Of a stretch of DNA of 64,000 bases, positions 9,762 through 20,574 are shown piece by piece. The stretch lies in assembly GCA_016287075.1 (NCBI GenBank), contig JAEEVC010000010.1:1-64000 (forward strand), written 5' to 3'. The stretch's first letter is position 1; each line of letters opens with the position of its first letter. Origin of the DNA: Bacteroidales bacterium. Its GTDB lineage: Bacteria; Bacteroidota; Bacteroidia; Bacteroidales; UBA932. The notes under the pieces are model-generated. The model had not been told where the DNA came from and searched no databases. It was given only the letters and a program-made list of their open reading frames with translations. The position numbers and the translations under genes were made by a program.

Positions 9762-11195
9762 ATGGACAGCAGCACTGTATTATCCCTCTTCAAGGAGATC
9801 ACCCGGATTCCCCGGGAATCGGGGCACGAAGGCCCGATGACGGAATACCTCCAGCGCTTCGCCGCGGAGCACAAGCTCAAATGCAAGACCGACCAGACCG
9901 GGAACGTCCTGATTATCAAGGAGGCGTCTCCCGGACGTCGCCATATCCCCTCCATCGCCCTCCAGGCCCACCAGGACATGGTGTGCGAGAAAACGGGCGG
10001 GTTCGATTTCGATTTCCGGAAAGACCCGATCCCCTTTGAGATCGAGGACGGCTGGATGGTCGCCCGGAACACCACCCTCGGCGCGGACGACGGGATCGGC
10101 ATCGCCGCCTGCCTCGCCCTGCTCGAGAGCGACCTCCCGACCGGCCGGATCGAGTGCCTCTTCACCATTTCCGAAGAGACCGGCATGGACGGGGCGTTCG
10201 CGCTGGAAAAGGATTTCCTGGACAGCAAGACCCTGATCAACCTGGATTCGGAGGACGAGGGGCAGCTCTTCGTGGGATGCGCCGGCGGCACGGACACCGT
10301 GGCCACCTTCACCTACGAAAACGAGCCGCTCGCGAAGAATTACAAACCGATGCTCCTGAAGATTTCCGGTGGCGTCGGCGGCCACAGCGGCGACGACATC
10401 AACAAGGAGCGGATCAATGCCATCCAGCAGCTCGCCCGCTTCCTGTTCACGCAGCTGCAATATGATTATCAGCTGCTTACGTTCAACGGCGGGAACAAGG
10501 CCAACGCCATCTGCCGCGAAGCCGAGGCCGTGATCGCCGTCCCGGACGACGAGTTCCAGGACATGGTCGCGGACTTCCGCGCCTTCGGCGAGATCCTCAA
10601 GGCGGAATTCCGGAACACGGAACCGGACCTCGCGTTCCAGGCCCATTCCATCCGCGGCGTCAAGGTCCAGCCGATGGCGGAGGAATTCACCGTCCGCTTC
10701 ATCTCCACCCTGCTTGCTTGCCCGCACGGGGTCATTGCCATGAGCACGGACATCCCCGGCCTGGTCGAGACCTCCACGAACCTGGCCAGCGTCAAGATGG
10801 AGGAGGGGAATACCATCAAAGTCGTCACAAGCCAGCGCAGCTCCGTCAAGAGCGCCCTTCACGCGGCCGCCGAGAAAGTCGAGGCGGCGCTCCTGCTCGG
10901 CGGTGCCGATGTCGAGCACGGCGGCGAGTACCCCGGCTGGAAGCCCAACATGGATTCCCACATCCTGTCCGTGAGCGTGAATTCCTACCGCAAGCTCTTC
11001 GGGGTCGATCCCGAGGTCAAGGCCATCCATGCCGGCCTCGAATGCGGCCTGTTCCTGGAGAAGTTCCCGGACCTCGACATGATCTCCTTCGGCCCGACCC
11101 TCCGCGGCGTCCATGCCCCCGGCGAGCGGCTCGAACTGGCCTCGCTCGACAAGTTCGTCGACCTGCTGACCGATATCGTAACCAATTTTGCCTGA
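9762..11195 (+). CDS. pepD: Cytosolic aminoacyl-histidine dipeptidase (peptidase M20C, PepD)
   Basis: The 477-residue metallopeptidase hydrolyses Xaa-His and other dipeptides in the cytoplasm. Metal and catalytic motifs of the M20 family are visible: LQAHQDMV (H70, D72), GADDGIG (108-114) and ISEETGMDGAF (136-146) with the catalytic and metal-binding Glu pair. The length matches the PepD family, and no signal peptide is present. Its TGA is separated from the rpe start by one base, so the two genes are probably cotranscribed, although their functions are unrelated. Confidence 0.93.
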   Translation: MDSSTVLSLFKEITRIPRESGHEGPMTEYLQRFAAEHKLKCKTDQTGNVLIIKEASPGRRHIPSIALQAHQDMVCEKTGGFDFDFRKDPIPFEIEDGWMVARNTTLGADDGIGIAACLALLESDLPTGRIECLFTISEETGMDGAFALEKDFLDSKTLINLDSEDEGQLFVGCAGGTDTVATFTYENEPLAKNYKPMLLKISGGVGGHSGDDINKERINAIQQLARFLFTQLQYDYQLLTFNGGNKANAICREAEAVIAVPDDEFQDMVADFRAFGEILKAEFRNTEPDLAFQAHSIRGVKVQPMAEEFTVRFISTLLACPHGVIAMSTDIPGLVETSTNLASVKMEEGNTIKVVTSQRSSVKSALHAAAEKVEAALLLGGADVEHGGEYPGWKPNMDSHILSVSVNSYRKLFGVDPEVKAIHAGLECGLFLEKFPDLDMISFGPTLRGVHAPGERLELASLDKFVDLLTDIVTNFA

Positions 11196-11196
11196 G

Positions 11197-11841
11197 ATGG
11201 TTCTGATTGCCCCTTCCATGCTGGCGGCCGATTTCCTGCATCTGGAGAAAGATGTACGGATGGTCAATGCCTGCGCGGACCTGTTCCACCTCGATGTCAT
11301 GGACGGCACCCTCGTGCCGAACATCTCCTACGGCTTCCCGGTCGTCGAGGCCATCGCCTCCCTTGCGGAAAAGCCGCTGGACGCCCACCTGATGATCGTG
11401 CATCCGGAAAAGTACATCGAGCGCTTCGCCCGCACCGGCGTCCGGTACCTGAGTTTCCATTATGAGGCGGCAGGGGAGGACTCCGGAGCCATCCTGGACC
11501 GGATCCGCGCCCTCGGCATGAAAGCCGGACTGGCCATCAACCCGGACATCCCGGTGGAAACGGTCTTCCCGTTTCTGGAGCATGCGGATTATATCCTCGT
11601 CATGAGCGTTTTCGCCGGATTCGGGGGACAGCATTTCATCGGGGAGACCTACGGACGGATCCGCTGCCTGAAAGCGGAGATCGACCGCCGGGGCCTCGGA
11701 ACCCTCATCGAAGTGGACGGCGGCGTTTCGCCCGCGAATGCCGCAGCGCTTGCCGATGCGGGGGCGAATATCCTTGTCGCCGGCAGTTCCGTCTTCCGTG
11801 CGGAAGATCCCGCCGCCGCCGTCGCCGCCATGCGGGGCTAA
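11197..11841 (+). CDS. rpe: Ribulose-phosphate 3-epimerase
   Basis: The 214-residue TIM-barrel enzyme interconverts ribulose 5-phosphate and xylulose 5-phosphate in the pentose phosphate pathway. The start is the ATG at 11197 (MVLIAPSMLAADF); an upstream in-frame TTG overlaps pepD and is not needed. Family motifs are HLDVMDGTLVPNISYG (31-46, metal ligands H31 and D33), INPDIPVE, and IEVDGGVS. The usual V-x-P-G-F-G-G-Q phosphate-side motif reads VFAGFGGQ, with Ala for Pro. Its TAA overlaps the stop codon of the convergent birA gene. Confidence 0.94.
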   Translation: MVLIAPSMLAADFLHLEKDVRMVNACADLFHLDVMDGTLVPNISYGFPVVEAIASLAEKPLDAHLMIVHPEKYIERFARTGVRYLSFHYEAAGEDSGAILDRIRALGMKAGLAINPDIPVETVFPFLEHADYILVMSVFAGFGGQHFIGETYGRIRCLKAEIDRRGLGTLIEVDGGVSPANAAALADAGANILVAGSSVFRAEDPAAAVAAMRG

Positions 11842-12587
11842 AGGATATACCCGAGTTCCTTGAAGGAAAAACGTTGCAGGGAGCCGTCATCACAATTCGT
11901 GACGACGGCTCTTCCTTCTTCATCGACACCTTCGATGATGCCGGAGAACAGTTTATCTGTCAATAAGTTCCGATATTGACAGACAACGCCTTTCCGGAAG
12001 AGGGCCGCATCGTATTCCCGCCGGAGCGCGGCATAGGCGTCCCCGTCCCGGAGGGCCGGCAGCCATGCTTCCAGTTTCGCGACAACCTTTTCCAGGCTGG
12101 CATGCAGGTCATACTGCTTCCCGGTCATGCAGGAGAGGGACGTCGCATTGGCGAGCTCGTCGAAAACGCGCTGGTTCATGTTGATGCCGATGCCGATGAC
12201 CGAATGGGCGACAAGCCCGCCGTCAAGACCGTTCTCGACGAGGATGCCGCAGATCTTCTTCCCGCCGGCGAACACGTCGTTCGGCCACTTGATCCGGCAG
12301 TCGCACCCTTCCTCGCGGAGGAAGTCACGGACGGCGACAGGGGCCAGGATATTGATGCGGCAGGCCTGTTTCGCAGCAAGGGGAGGGAAACCGCCTTCCC
12401 CGAAACGCAGGACCAGGGAGAACGTCAGGTTCTCGCCGGGGCGGGAGAGCCAGCGGTTGCCCCGCTGTCCCCGTCCGGCCGTCTGTTCGCGGGCCGCCAG
12501 GACTGACAGATTGTCAAGGGTGGAAATCTGCCTCAGAGCCAGGCTGTTGGTCGAATCGACCCGGTCGTGCCAGATAATTCCTGCCAT
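11838..12587 (-). CDS. birA: Biotin--[acetyl-CoA-carboxylase] ligase, monofunctional
   Basis: The 249-residue biotin protein ligase attaches biotin to carboxylase carrier domains. It contains the biotinyl-AMP loop GRGQRG (38-43) and KWPNDV (100-105), then a GIGINMNQ motif, and a small C-terminal SH3-like domain. It lacks the N-terminal helix-turn-helix of E. coli BirA, so it should act only as a ligase and not as a repressor. It converges with rpe (4-bp stop overlap, CTAA) and is divergent from rsfS. Confidence 0.93.
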   Translation of the reverse strand: MAGIIWHDRVDSTNSLALRQISTLDNLSVLAAREQTAGRGQRGNRWLSRPGENLTFSLVLRFGEGGFPPLAAKQACRINILAPVAVRDFLREEGCDCRIKWPNDVFAGGKKICGILVENGLDGGLVAHSVIGIGINMNQRVFDELANATSLSCMTGKQYDLHASLEKVVAKLEAWLPALRDGDAYAALRREYDAALFRKGVVCQYRNLLTDKLFSGIIEGVDEEGRAVVTNCDDGSLQRFSFKELGYIL

Positions 12588-12589
12588 AT

Positions 12590-12620
12590 TTTCTATTGGT
12601 TCAGAATTTGATTATCTTTG
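12590..12620 (+). promoter_or_regulatory. Predicted promoter of rsfS-ftsH-cdsA-psd
   Basis: TATCTTTG (12613-12620) fits the -7 element; TTTC at 12590-12593 is an imperfect -33 element. The rsfS ATG is 34 bp downstream. Confidence 0.5.
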
Positions 12621-12626
12621 TATGGG

Positions 12627-12634
12627 CAAATTTA
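12627..12634 (-). promoter_or_regulatory. Predicted -7 element of birA
   Basis: On the minus strand TAAATTTG (12634 to 12627) lies 39 bp upstream of the birA start. No clear -33 element was seen. Confidence 0.4.
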
Positions 12635-12654
12635 GTCCTTTTTTTTGAAAGAAT

Positions 12655-13023
12655 ATGATTACGCATGACCTCCGGCTCATCGCCGACGCCGTCCTGGACA
12701 AGAAAGGGGAGAATGTCATCTCTTTGGACCTGCGGGGCATCGACGGAGCCATTACCGATTATTTCGTCATTTGCGACGCCTCGAATACCACGCAGGTGGG
12801 AGCGGTCGCCGACAACATCCTGGAAAAGATGGAAGAGGAGGGCCACCGGCTCCTCCGTTCGCAGGGCGAAGGCAACAATTTCTGGATCATCCAGGATTAC
12901 GGCAACATCCTTGTCCACATCTTCCTCAAGGAATACCGGGATTTCTACCGGTTGGAAGACCTTTGGTCGGACGTGCCCCGGAAAGAGTACAAGGAACGGA
13001 AGAAACCCGCCCAAAAGCAGTAA
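12655..13023 (+). CDS. rsfS: Ribosome silencing factor RsfS
   Basis: The 122-residue protein belongs to the RsfS/Iojap family, which binds uL14 and blocks joining of ribosomal subunits when nutrients are short. The family pattern is clear: KGENVISLDLRGIDGAITDY (18-37), FVICDASNTTQVGAVADNI (38-56), and the GNNFWIIQDYGNILVHIF region (75-92) with RDFYRLEDLW after it. It is followed by ftsH after 3 bases, a pairing often seen in Bacteroidota. Confidence 0.94.
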   Translation: MITHDLRLIADAVLDKKGENVISLDLRGIDGAITDYFVICDASNTTQVGAVADNILEKMEEEGHRLLRSQGEGNNFWIIQDYGNILVHIFLKEYRDFYRLEDLWSDVPRKEYKERKKPAQKQ

Positions 13024-13026
13024 GCC

Positions 13027-15033
13027 ATGGCCGAACCGAACAAGGACAACAAAAACAAGAAACCCAAGGGATTCGTCATCGGGATCTCCCCGATGACCAT
13101 TTTCTATTTCCTGCTCGCCATCGGGCTGTTCTGGATGCTTTACTCGCGTAACAGCGCGTCCTCCTCGCCCGAGAAGGTCGAATGGGCCGAAGTGCAGGCC
13201 ATGATCGCCAACGGCGACGTGGACGAAATCTCCTATATCCGCAACGACTACCAGGGCGAGGTGAAGATCAAGCCGGACCGGCTCGCCAAATACGCCGACC
13301 GTTTCCCGAACGGGAACGTGCCCAAGAAATCCCCGCATTTCTACTTCCTGACCTCCACGAAGTTCTATCCGGAGGAAGCCTTCGGCGAACTGAATGCCGC
13401 CCTTCCTGCGGGTGACCAGTTCAAGGTCGTGATGAAGAACAACGACCACGACTGGATGAACTGGCTGGAGATGCTGCTCTGGCCGCTGCTGATGATCCTC
13501 CTGTGGGTCTGGATGTTCCGCGGCTTCAACCGCTCGATGAACGGCGGTGCCGGCGGCGGGATGGGCAATCCCTTCAACGCCGGCAAGTCCACCGGCAAAC
13601 TGGCGGACAAGAACGAGGTGAAGGTGACCTTCAAGGATGTCGCCGGCCTCTACGGGGCCAAGGACGAGGTCATGGAAATCGTCGATTTCCTCAAGAACCC
13701 GTCCAAGTACACGGCCCTCGGGGCGAAGATCCCGAAGGGCGCCCTGCTCGTCGGCCCTCCCGGAACGGGCAAGACCCTGCTGGCCAAGGCTGTGGCAGGG
13801 GAGGCGAACGTTCCTTTCTTCTCCATTTCCGGTTCCGATTTCGTGGAAATGTTCGTCGGCGTCGGTGCTTCCCGTGTCCGCGACCTTTTCCGCCAGGCAA
13901 AGGAAAAGGCGCCCTGCATCGTGTTCATCGATGAGATCGACGCCGTCGGCCGCGCCCGCGGAAAGAACGCCGGTTTCTCCGGCAACGACGAACGGGAAAA
14001 CACGCTGAACCAGCTCCTTACCGAGATGGACGGCTTCGGCTCCAACAGCGGTGTCATCATCCTCGCCGCGACGAACCGCGCCGACATCCTCGACAAGGCC
14101 CTGATGCGTGCCGGCCGTTTCGACCGCCAGATCTACGTTGAACTCCCCGAGGTCAACGAAAGGGAGGAGATTTTCAAGGTCCACCTGCGCGGCATCAAGG
14201 TCTCGAAGGATTTCGACATCCCGCTGATGGCGAAGCACACGCCCGGCTTCTCCGGCGCCGATATCGCCAACGTCTGCAACGAAGCCGCCCTGACAGCCGC
14301 CCGGAAGAACAAGAAAGAAGTTGATACCCAGGACTTTCTCGACGCCGTCGACCGGATTATCGGCGGTCTCGAGCGCAAGGACAACACCATCATGACGCCT
14401 GCCGAGAAGCGGACGACCGCCTACCATGAGGCCGGCCACGCCGTCGTCGGCTGGCTGCTGCCCGAGGCCGATCCCGTGCTGAAGGTCAGCATCATCCCGC
14501 GCGGCAAAGCCCTGGGCGTCACCTGGAACCTGCCGGCCGAGCGCAAGAACTGGTCCAAATCCTACATGATGGACGAGATGTGTACCCTGATGGGCGGCCG
14601 TGCGGCGGAGATGATCGTCAACGGAGAGCCCTCCACCGGTGCCCTGAGCGATTTCGAGCGCATGACCAACATGGCCTACTCCATGGTCCAGTACTACGGC
14701 ATGAGCGACCGGATCGGCCCGATGTCCTTCTACGATTCTACCGGCTCCCGCGGCTATGAACTGGTACGTCCCTACAGCGAGAAGACGGCCGAACTGATGG
14801 ACCAGGAGGTCCGCCGGATCATCGACGAGGTCCAGGCGCGTACGGACCGGATCCTGCGCGAGAACGACGCCGCCTTCCGCCAGGTAGCCGAACTCCTCCT
14901 GGACAAGGAAGTGATCATGAACGACGACCTGGAGCGCATCCTGGGGCCGAAGGTCAAGCCGGCCTCCGCGGTGGAAGAAGCCCCGGAAAGCCAGGGGCAG
15001 CCGGAAAGCGGGGAGGGGACAGCGCATGAATAA
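13027..15033 (+). CDS. ftsH: ATP-dependent zinc metalloprotease FtsH
   Basis: The 668-residue membrane-bound AAA+ protease degrades misfolded membrane proteins and regulatory substrates. A first membrane segment lies at about 18-38 and a second at about 147-164, with the short periplasmic domain between. Walker A GPPGTGKT is at 243-250, the [11 protein letters not shown]alker B follows, and the zinc site HEAGH is at 467-471. The C-terminal tail is acidic and Pro-rich. Its last 8 bases overlap the start of cdsA, so expression is coupled to phospholipid synthesis genes. Confidence 0.97.
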   Translation: MAEPNKDNKNKKPKGFVIGISPMTIFYFLLAIGLFWMLYSRNSASSSPEKVEWAEVQAMIANGDVDEISYIRNDYQGEVKIKPDRLAKYADRFPNGNVPKKSPHFYFLTSTKFYPEEAFGELNAALPAGDQFKVVMKNNDHDWMNWLEMLLWPLLMILLWVWMFRGFNRSMNGGAGGGMGNPFNAGKSTGKLADKNEVKVTFKDVAGLYGAKDEVMEIVDFLKNPSKYTALGAKIPKGALLVGPPGTGKTLLAKAVAGEANVPFFSISGSDFVEMFVGVGASRVRDLFRQAKEKAPCIVFIDEIDAVGRARGKNAGFSGNDERENTLNQLLTEMDGFGSNSGVIILAATNRADILDKALMRAGRFDRQIYVELPEVNEREEIFKVHLRGIKVSKDFDIPLMAKHTPGFSGADIANVCNEAALTAARKNKKEVDTQDFLDAVDRIIGGLERKDNTIMTPAEKRTTAYHEAGHAVVGWLLPEADPVLKVSIIPRGKALGVTWNLPAERKNWSKSYMMDEMCTLMGGRAAEMIVNGEPSTGALSDFERMTNMAYSMVQYYGMSDRIGPMSFYDSTGSRGYELVRPYSEKTAELMDQEVRRIIDEVQARTDRILRENDAAFRQVAELLLDKEVIMNDDLERILGPKVKPASAVEEAPESQGQPESGEGTAHE

Positions 15034-15856
15034 TACCCTGAAACGCTCCCTCTCCGGCATTCTTTTCCTGGCCATCGTGCTGGGCGGTCTGCTGGTCAAC
15101 AAATACCTTTATGCCGTGCTGTTCACCTTCATGACGGCCGGCATGTTGTATGAATTCTTCCGCATGACGATGGGGGACCGCTACCGCGCGTCGCAGTACC
15201 TTGCGATGGCGGCGGGCGCCATCCTCTTCATCCTTTCCTTCCTCGTCTATGCGCAGCTGATGCCGATGCGGCTGATCTGCCTCGGCATCCTTCCGATCCT
15301 CGCCATCATGATCCTGTCCCTCTATGCCAGGGACAAATCCAATTTCCGGTTGTTCTCCAACATCTACGCCGGGCTCTTCTACATCGCCATCCCGCTGGCC
15401 CTGTCGAACCTGATCGTCTTCGACCGGGAGGGCCATTTCAGCGGCCTGCTCATGGTCTGCTTCTTCTGCATCATCTGGGCATCCGATGTAGGGGCATACT
15501 GCTTCGGCCTCCTTTTCGGGAAAAACGGCCGGAAACTGTTCCCCTCGGTTTCGCCCAAGAAATCCTGGGCCGGCTTCTGGGGCGGACTGCTTTGCGCCGT
15601 CCTCGCCGCCGTCATCCTGCGGCTGACGGGCCTGTTCTCCTTCCCGTATCTCCACTGCATCATCCTGGCCGTGGTCATGGATGTCGCGGGGGTGTACGGC
15701 GACCTGTTCGAGTCGCAATGGAAACGGGTTTATGACCTGAAGGACTCCGGCGACATCATCCCCGGGCACGGCGGCCTCCTGGACCGTTTTGACAGCACGC
15801 TGTTCGCCATTCCCGCCGGCGCGGTTTACCTGGTCCTCGCCGGACTGCTCCTTTAA
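15026..15856 (+). CDS. cdsA: Phosphatidate cytidylyltransferase CdsA
   Basis: The 276-residue integral membrane enzyme makes CDP-diacylglycerol from phosphatidate and CTP. It has about eight hydrophobic segments, and the C-terminal signature KRVYDLKDSGDIIPGHGGLL followed by DRFDS is the CDP-DAG synthase motif. The ATG overlaps the end of ftsH by 8 bases, and psd follows after 10 bases. The CDP-DAG it makes would feed phosphatidylserine synthase, whose product Psd decarboxylates. Confidence 0.95.
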   Translation: MNNTLKRSLSGILFLAIVLGGLLVNKYLYAVLFTFMTAGMLYEFFRMTMGDRYRASQYLAMAAGAILFILSFLVYAQLMPMRLICLGILPILAIMILSLYARDKSNFRLFSNIYAGLFYIAIPLALSNLIVFDREGHFSGLLMVCFFCIIWASDVGAYCFGLLFGKNGRKLFPSVSPKKSWAGFWGGLLCAVLAAVILRLTGLFSFPYLHCIILAVVMDVAGVYGDLFESQWKRVYDLKDSGDIIPGHGGLLDRFDSTLFAIPAGAVYLVLAGLLL

Positions 15857-15866
15857 TCTCCCCGCC

Positions 15867-16515
15867 ATGAAATGGATCCGCATCGACCGTGACTCGTACA
15901 ACACCATCTTCGGGAGCTGGTGCATCTGCGCCATCCTGATCTGGCTGAACGCACATTTTATCGACAACCCCTGGATCTCGATCCCCATCTCCGTGGTCCT
16001 CGTCGCCTTCATGGTGTTCATCACCTATTTCTTCCGCGTCCCGGACCGCAAAGTGCCCGACCATGGCAACGACCGGCTGGTCAGCTCGGTGGCGGACGGC
16101 AAGGTCGTCATCCTCGAAAAGGTCTTCGAGAAGGAATACCTGCAGCGGGAATGCATCCAGGTCTCCGTTTACATGGATTTCTTCGATGTCCATGCCAACT
16201 TCTGGCCGCTGACCGGCAGGGTCACCTATTACAAGTATCATCCCGGGAAATACCTCCTGGCCTTCCTGCCGAAGTCGTCCGAACTGAACGAACACGCTTC
16301 CTCCTGTCTGAAGAACCAGTATGGGGAAGTCTTCTTCAAACAAATCGCCGGGACCTTCGCCCGGCGGATCGTCTGCTATTCGGAACTGGATGACCTCGAG
16401 AACCGCGGGGACCAGTGCGGCGTCATCAAGTTCGGCAGCCGCATCGACCTCTTCCTGCCGCTCGACGCCGAGATCAAGGTGAAGATCGGCGACAAGGTCC
16501 GCGCCGTGGAAAGCG

Positions 16516-16541
<26 letters not shown>
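15867..16541 (+). CDS. psd: Phosphatidylserine decarboxylase proenzyme
   Basis: The 224-residue short-form enzyme (archaetidylserine decarboxylase-like) makes phosphatidylethanolamine. The start is ATG 15867 (MKWIRIDRDSYNTIFGS); an earlier in-frame reading lies inside cdsA and is rejected. Two hydrophobic segments are present at about 18-30 and 37-55. The conserved DFFDVHANFWPLTG (104-117) carries the catalytic His, and the self-cleavage Gly-Ser is G190-S191 in KFGSRIDLF, giving the pyruvoyl group. The 3' end overlaps convergent ispG by 26 bases. Confidence 0.93.
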
Positions 16542-17842
<1,301 letters not shown>

Positions 17843-17871
<29 letters not shown>

Positions 17872-18769
17872 TCTTCTTCAGCTGGTGCCGGGTATAACCC
17901 CGGCGCGGCGTAAGCTGATAATAGATCCCCGCCGTCACCATCAGGTCGAGCGGATAGCCGAAGCGGTAATAATAGTCATTGTAATAATCGGGGCGATAGA
18001 AGGAACCCCAGCCCCATTTGACCAGCGCATTGACGTGGAATTCAAAGGGAGAGAACATGAGGCCCATGCCGACGCCGCCCTCCAGGCCGTAGGTCCAGCG
18101 CAGGTCGAAATCGCGGAAGGACTCCCGGTACTCCCAGGGGGAATAGACCTCTTCCCGGATCTTGTACCGGGTCGATTCGGTGAACGGCCCCGTCCGCGTC
18201 ACGCTGGTCCGGTAACCGCCGAAGATCCCGACCTTGGCGAGCAGCTTGAAGTTCTCGCCGATGTCCGCATGGCCGGCCATCAGGAAGGGGACCTCCCACA
18301 CGTCCATCACCATGTTTTCAACCCCCTCCAGGTTCCGCGTGATCTTGGTTTCCTTGTTTTCCTTGAACTGGAAGCCCTCGTAGGTGTGCTGCACGCCGAT
18401 TTCCAGGCCGAAATAGGGCATGAAACCGAACAGTTTCCCGTGGATGGTCACGCTCGCCCCGAAGACGGGAAGATGCGTATGGAACTTCGCCTCCCACGGG
18501 GGATTGAAATAGGTGTGGTTGAACGCTGCGCCGCCGTGGACGCCGAAGAGCACGTAATCATTGATCGGTCGGTCGAAACGGGTCCCGATGGAATCCAGGT
18601 ACGCATCCGTGACCTCGGCGGGAAGCGTAAAGAAACTCGTATCTATGACGGGCTTGACGGTGACTTCTACAGGGGCGTTCTGCCGCACGGGCTGTCCCTG
18701 GATCCGCGTCTGGGCCCAACCGGTCCCCGCCAGCAGCAGGGCCGTCAAGAGGGTCATCATCCTTTTCAT
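17843..18769 (-). CDS. Unknown secreted surface protein
   Basis: The product has 308 residues. A signal peptide (MKRMMTLLTALLLAGTGWAQ) is clear. The rest has alternating hydrophobic strands and many aromatic residues (e.g. YVLFGVHGGAAFNHTYF, GWGSFYRPDYYNDYYYRFG), which suggests an outer-membrane beta-barrel, but the last residues are a basic helix (RRGYTRHQLKKIAKQIVYGE) rather than a terminal aromatic beta-signal. I do not recognise the family. The start codon overlaps the preceding Ig-like lipoprotein gene by 4 bases and the end overlaps ispG by 29 bases, so it is tightly coupled in the operon. Confidence 0.75.
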
Positions 18770-20574
18770 CGGAAGAGTTCCTTTAAGTTGATTTCCTGTT
18801 CCAGCTCCGTCTTCTCGGGGATCTCGATGAGGAACGAATCCTCGATCTTGAAGAAACGGACCTTCTCGGGCTGCTTGTGCTCCAGGAGGACGCCCGTGTC
18901 CACGATGCCGTTCCGGTTGATGTCTTCCGTGATGCGGATGCAGTATTTGCCGGCCTTGACATAGGGGAAGACCAGGGTCCCGTCCTTCGAGATATGGAAC
19001 CCGCGGATCACCTTGTCCCGCTTTTCAGTCAGCAGGTCCACGATGTATTCGTTGTGGACGCCCTTGAGGACCAGGCTGAGCGTGCTGAGGGTCTCGTCCT
19101 TCGGCAGGCTGACCTTCATGACGGTGCTGTCGTTGTAGAAGCCGTTGATATCCCGGAACTGTCGGTAGGGGATCTTCAGGGTGTACTCGTATCCCTCCAG
19201 GAACTTCTCGACCGGCATGACGGTATAGCGGCGCAGGTTGGTGCTGTCCTTCACGACCCTGTACCTTTCATCCTGCTCCTGCTGACGCGGATTGATCGAA
19301 CGGAGCTCCAGTTTCTTGAAGCCGTCCTGGATCAGCGGATACTTGAATTCGATGGTAAAGCCGTACTGCTCAACCGTTTCCGGAGAAACGGAAGTGGTAT
19401 AGGCCGCAATGGTATCCTCGTGGGAGAGTTTCTTTCTCGCCCCCTTGGCGGCCTCGGCACGGGCCTTCTGGTCGAGGGCCAGCCGCACCATTTCGTTCGT
19501 CGGGACCAGGTTGCCGAGGGAATCCGTCTTGTCGTAGTTGATCTGGAAGAAAAGGGTGTCGGGCATCTGCTTCCGCTGGTCGTTGACCCAGATTTCCAGA
19601 CTGTCCTTCTGGACGTTGAACTGGGTGATCAGCTGCTTGGTGGGCAGTCCCCGGATCTTCATCCGGTTGATCTTGGCATTCGGCGCCATGAAGGTGATGT
19701 ACGCCGTCCGGTCGCCGACCCGTTCCTTCTTGACAATGAACTGCTTGGACGGTTTCTCCCGGAACATGTTCAGCTCGATGTCCGCCTTGCGGGCCATGCA
19801 GGCCGCCGTATCCTTCATGTCGAACTTGAGGAATTCATACAGGGTGTCCGTCACGACCCGCGTGGGCCGGTAAAGCGTATCCAGGAACGCAACCTGCTCA
19901 TTGTCGGGATCATACATATTGTTGCCGTTCTCATCCCGGATGGCATAGACCCGGTAGAGGGTGTCCTGGATGTTCCGGATGCTGAAAAAGCCCCATTCAT
20001 CCGTCTTGGTGGCGGCAACCGGTCGCTTGAGGAAGACGGCGGAGTCCGAATGGTCCTTGTAGAGGAGCACGGTCACCCCCTTGGCCGGTTTCAGGTCCGT
20101 GCTGTACTGCACAAGCCCCGTCATGCCCATCGAATCGATCCGCTCCCCGGTCGAGAAAACCAGGGTATAACCCGGGAACATGTTGCCCTCGTTGTTGTCC
20201 CCGATCGCGCCGGTCAGGTCGAGCGTATAGGTGGTGTTGCTGTCCAGGTCGGACTCGAACTCCACGATGACGGAACGGCCGCTCAGGCGGGCCTTCGGCT
20301 GTTTCTCCTGGGGAGGGGACAGGTAGATGTTCTTCCGCTCCTTGACCGTCACATATTCATTGAAGGGGAATTCGAGCCGGGTCTTGTGCGTGGGCACGTT
20401 GACCGCCCCCTGCGAGGGCTTCATCTTCAGGATGTTCAGGACCGGAGGAATGGTGTCCTTCGGTCCGCCGGTCGGGGCCTGCGTCGTATTGGCGCAGCCA
20501 TGTGAAAAGAGCATGACCCCCACGACCAGTCCCGCCGGAATCAACGGGAAGTATTTGGATATAAACCGTTTCAT
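18766..20574 (-). CDS. Ig-like (Big_5) domain lipoprotein
   Basis: The 602-residue predicted lipoprotein has a lipobox ending at Cys27 (VGVMLFSHGC). After TGGPKDTIPPVLN comes a bacterial Ig-like domain (about 44-140) and then further beta-rich repeats with Asp-rich loops such as RDENGNNMYDPDNE. The same arrangement occurs in a widespread but poorly characterised Bacteroidota lipoprotein family. The start overlaps the end of the RelA/SpoT gene by 4 bases, which suggests translational coupling. Its function is unknown. Confidence 0.8.
   Translation of the reverse strand: MKRFISKYFPLIPAGLVVGVMLFSHGCANTTQAPTGGPKDTIPPVLNILKMKPSQGAVNVPTHKTRLEFPFNEYVTVKERKNIYLSPPQEKQPKARLSGRSVIVEFESDLDSNTTYTLDLTGAIGDNNEGNMFPGYTLVFSTGERIDSMGMTGLVQYSTDLKPAKGVTVLLYKDHSDSAVFLKRPVAATKTDEWGFFSIRNIQDTLYRVYAIRDENGNNMYDPDNEQVAFLDTLYRPTRVVTDTLYEFLKFDMKDTAACMARKADIELNMFREKPSKQFIVKKERVGDRTAYITFMAPNAKINRMKIRGLPTKQLITQFNVQKDSLEIWVNDQRKQMPDTLFFQINYDKTDSLGNLVPTNEMVRLALDQKARAEAAKGARKKLSHEDTIAAYTTSVSPETVEQYGFTIEFKYPLIQDGFKKLELRSINPRQQEQDERYRVVKDSTNLRRYTVMPVEKFLEGYEYTLKIPYRQFRDINGFYNDSTVMKVSLPKDETLSTLSLVLKGVHNEYIVDLLTEKRDKVIRGFHISKDGTLVFPYVKAGKYCIRITEDINRNGIVDTGVLLEHKQPEKVRFFKIEDSFLIEIPEKTELEQEINLKELFR

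Noticed and set aside
12601..15102. Long open frame opposite ftsH (833 codons)
   Set aside because: It mirrors ftsH codon structure, shows His/Val/Asp-rich composition typical of antisense frames, and has no recognisable domain.
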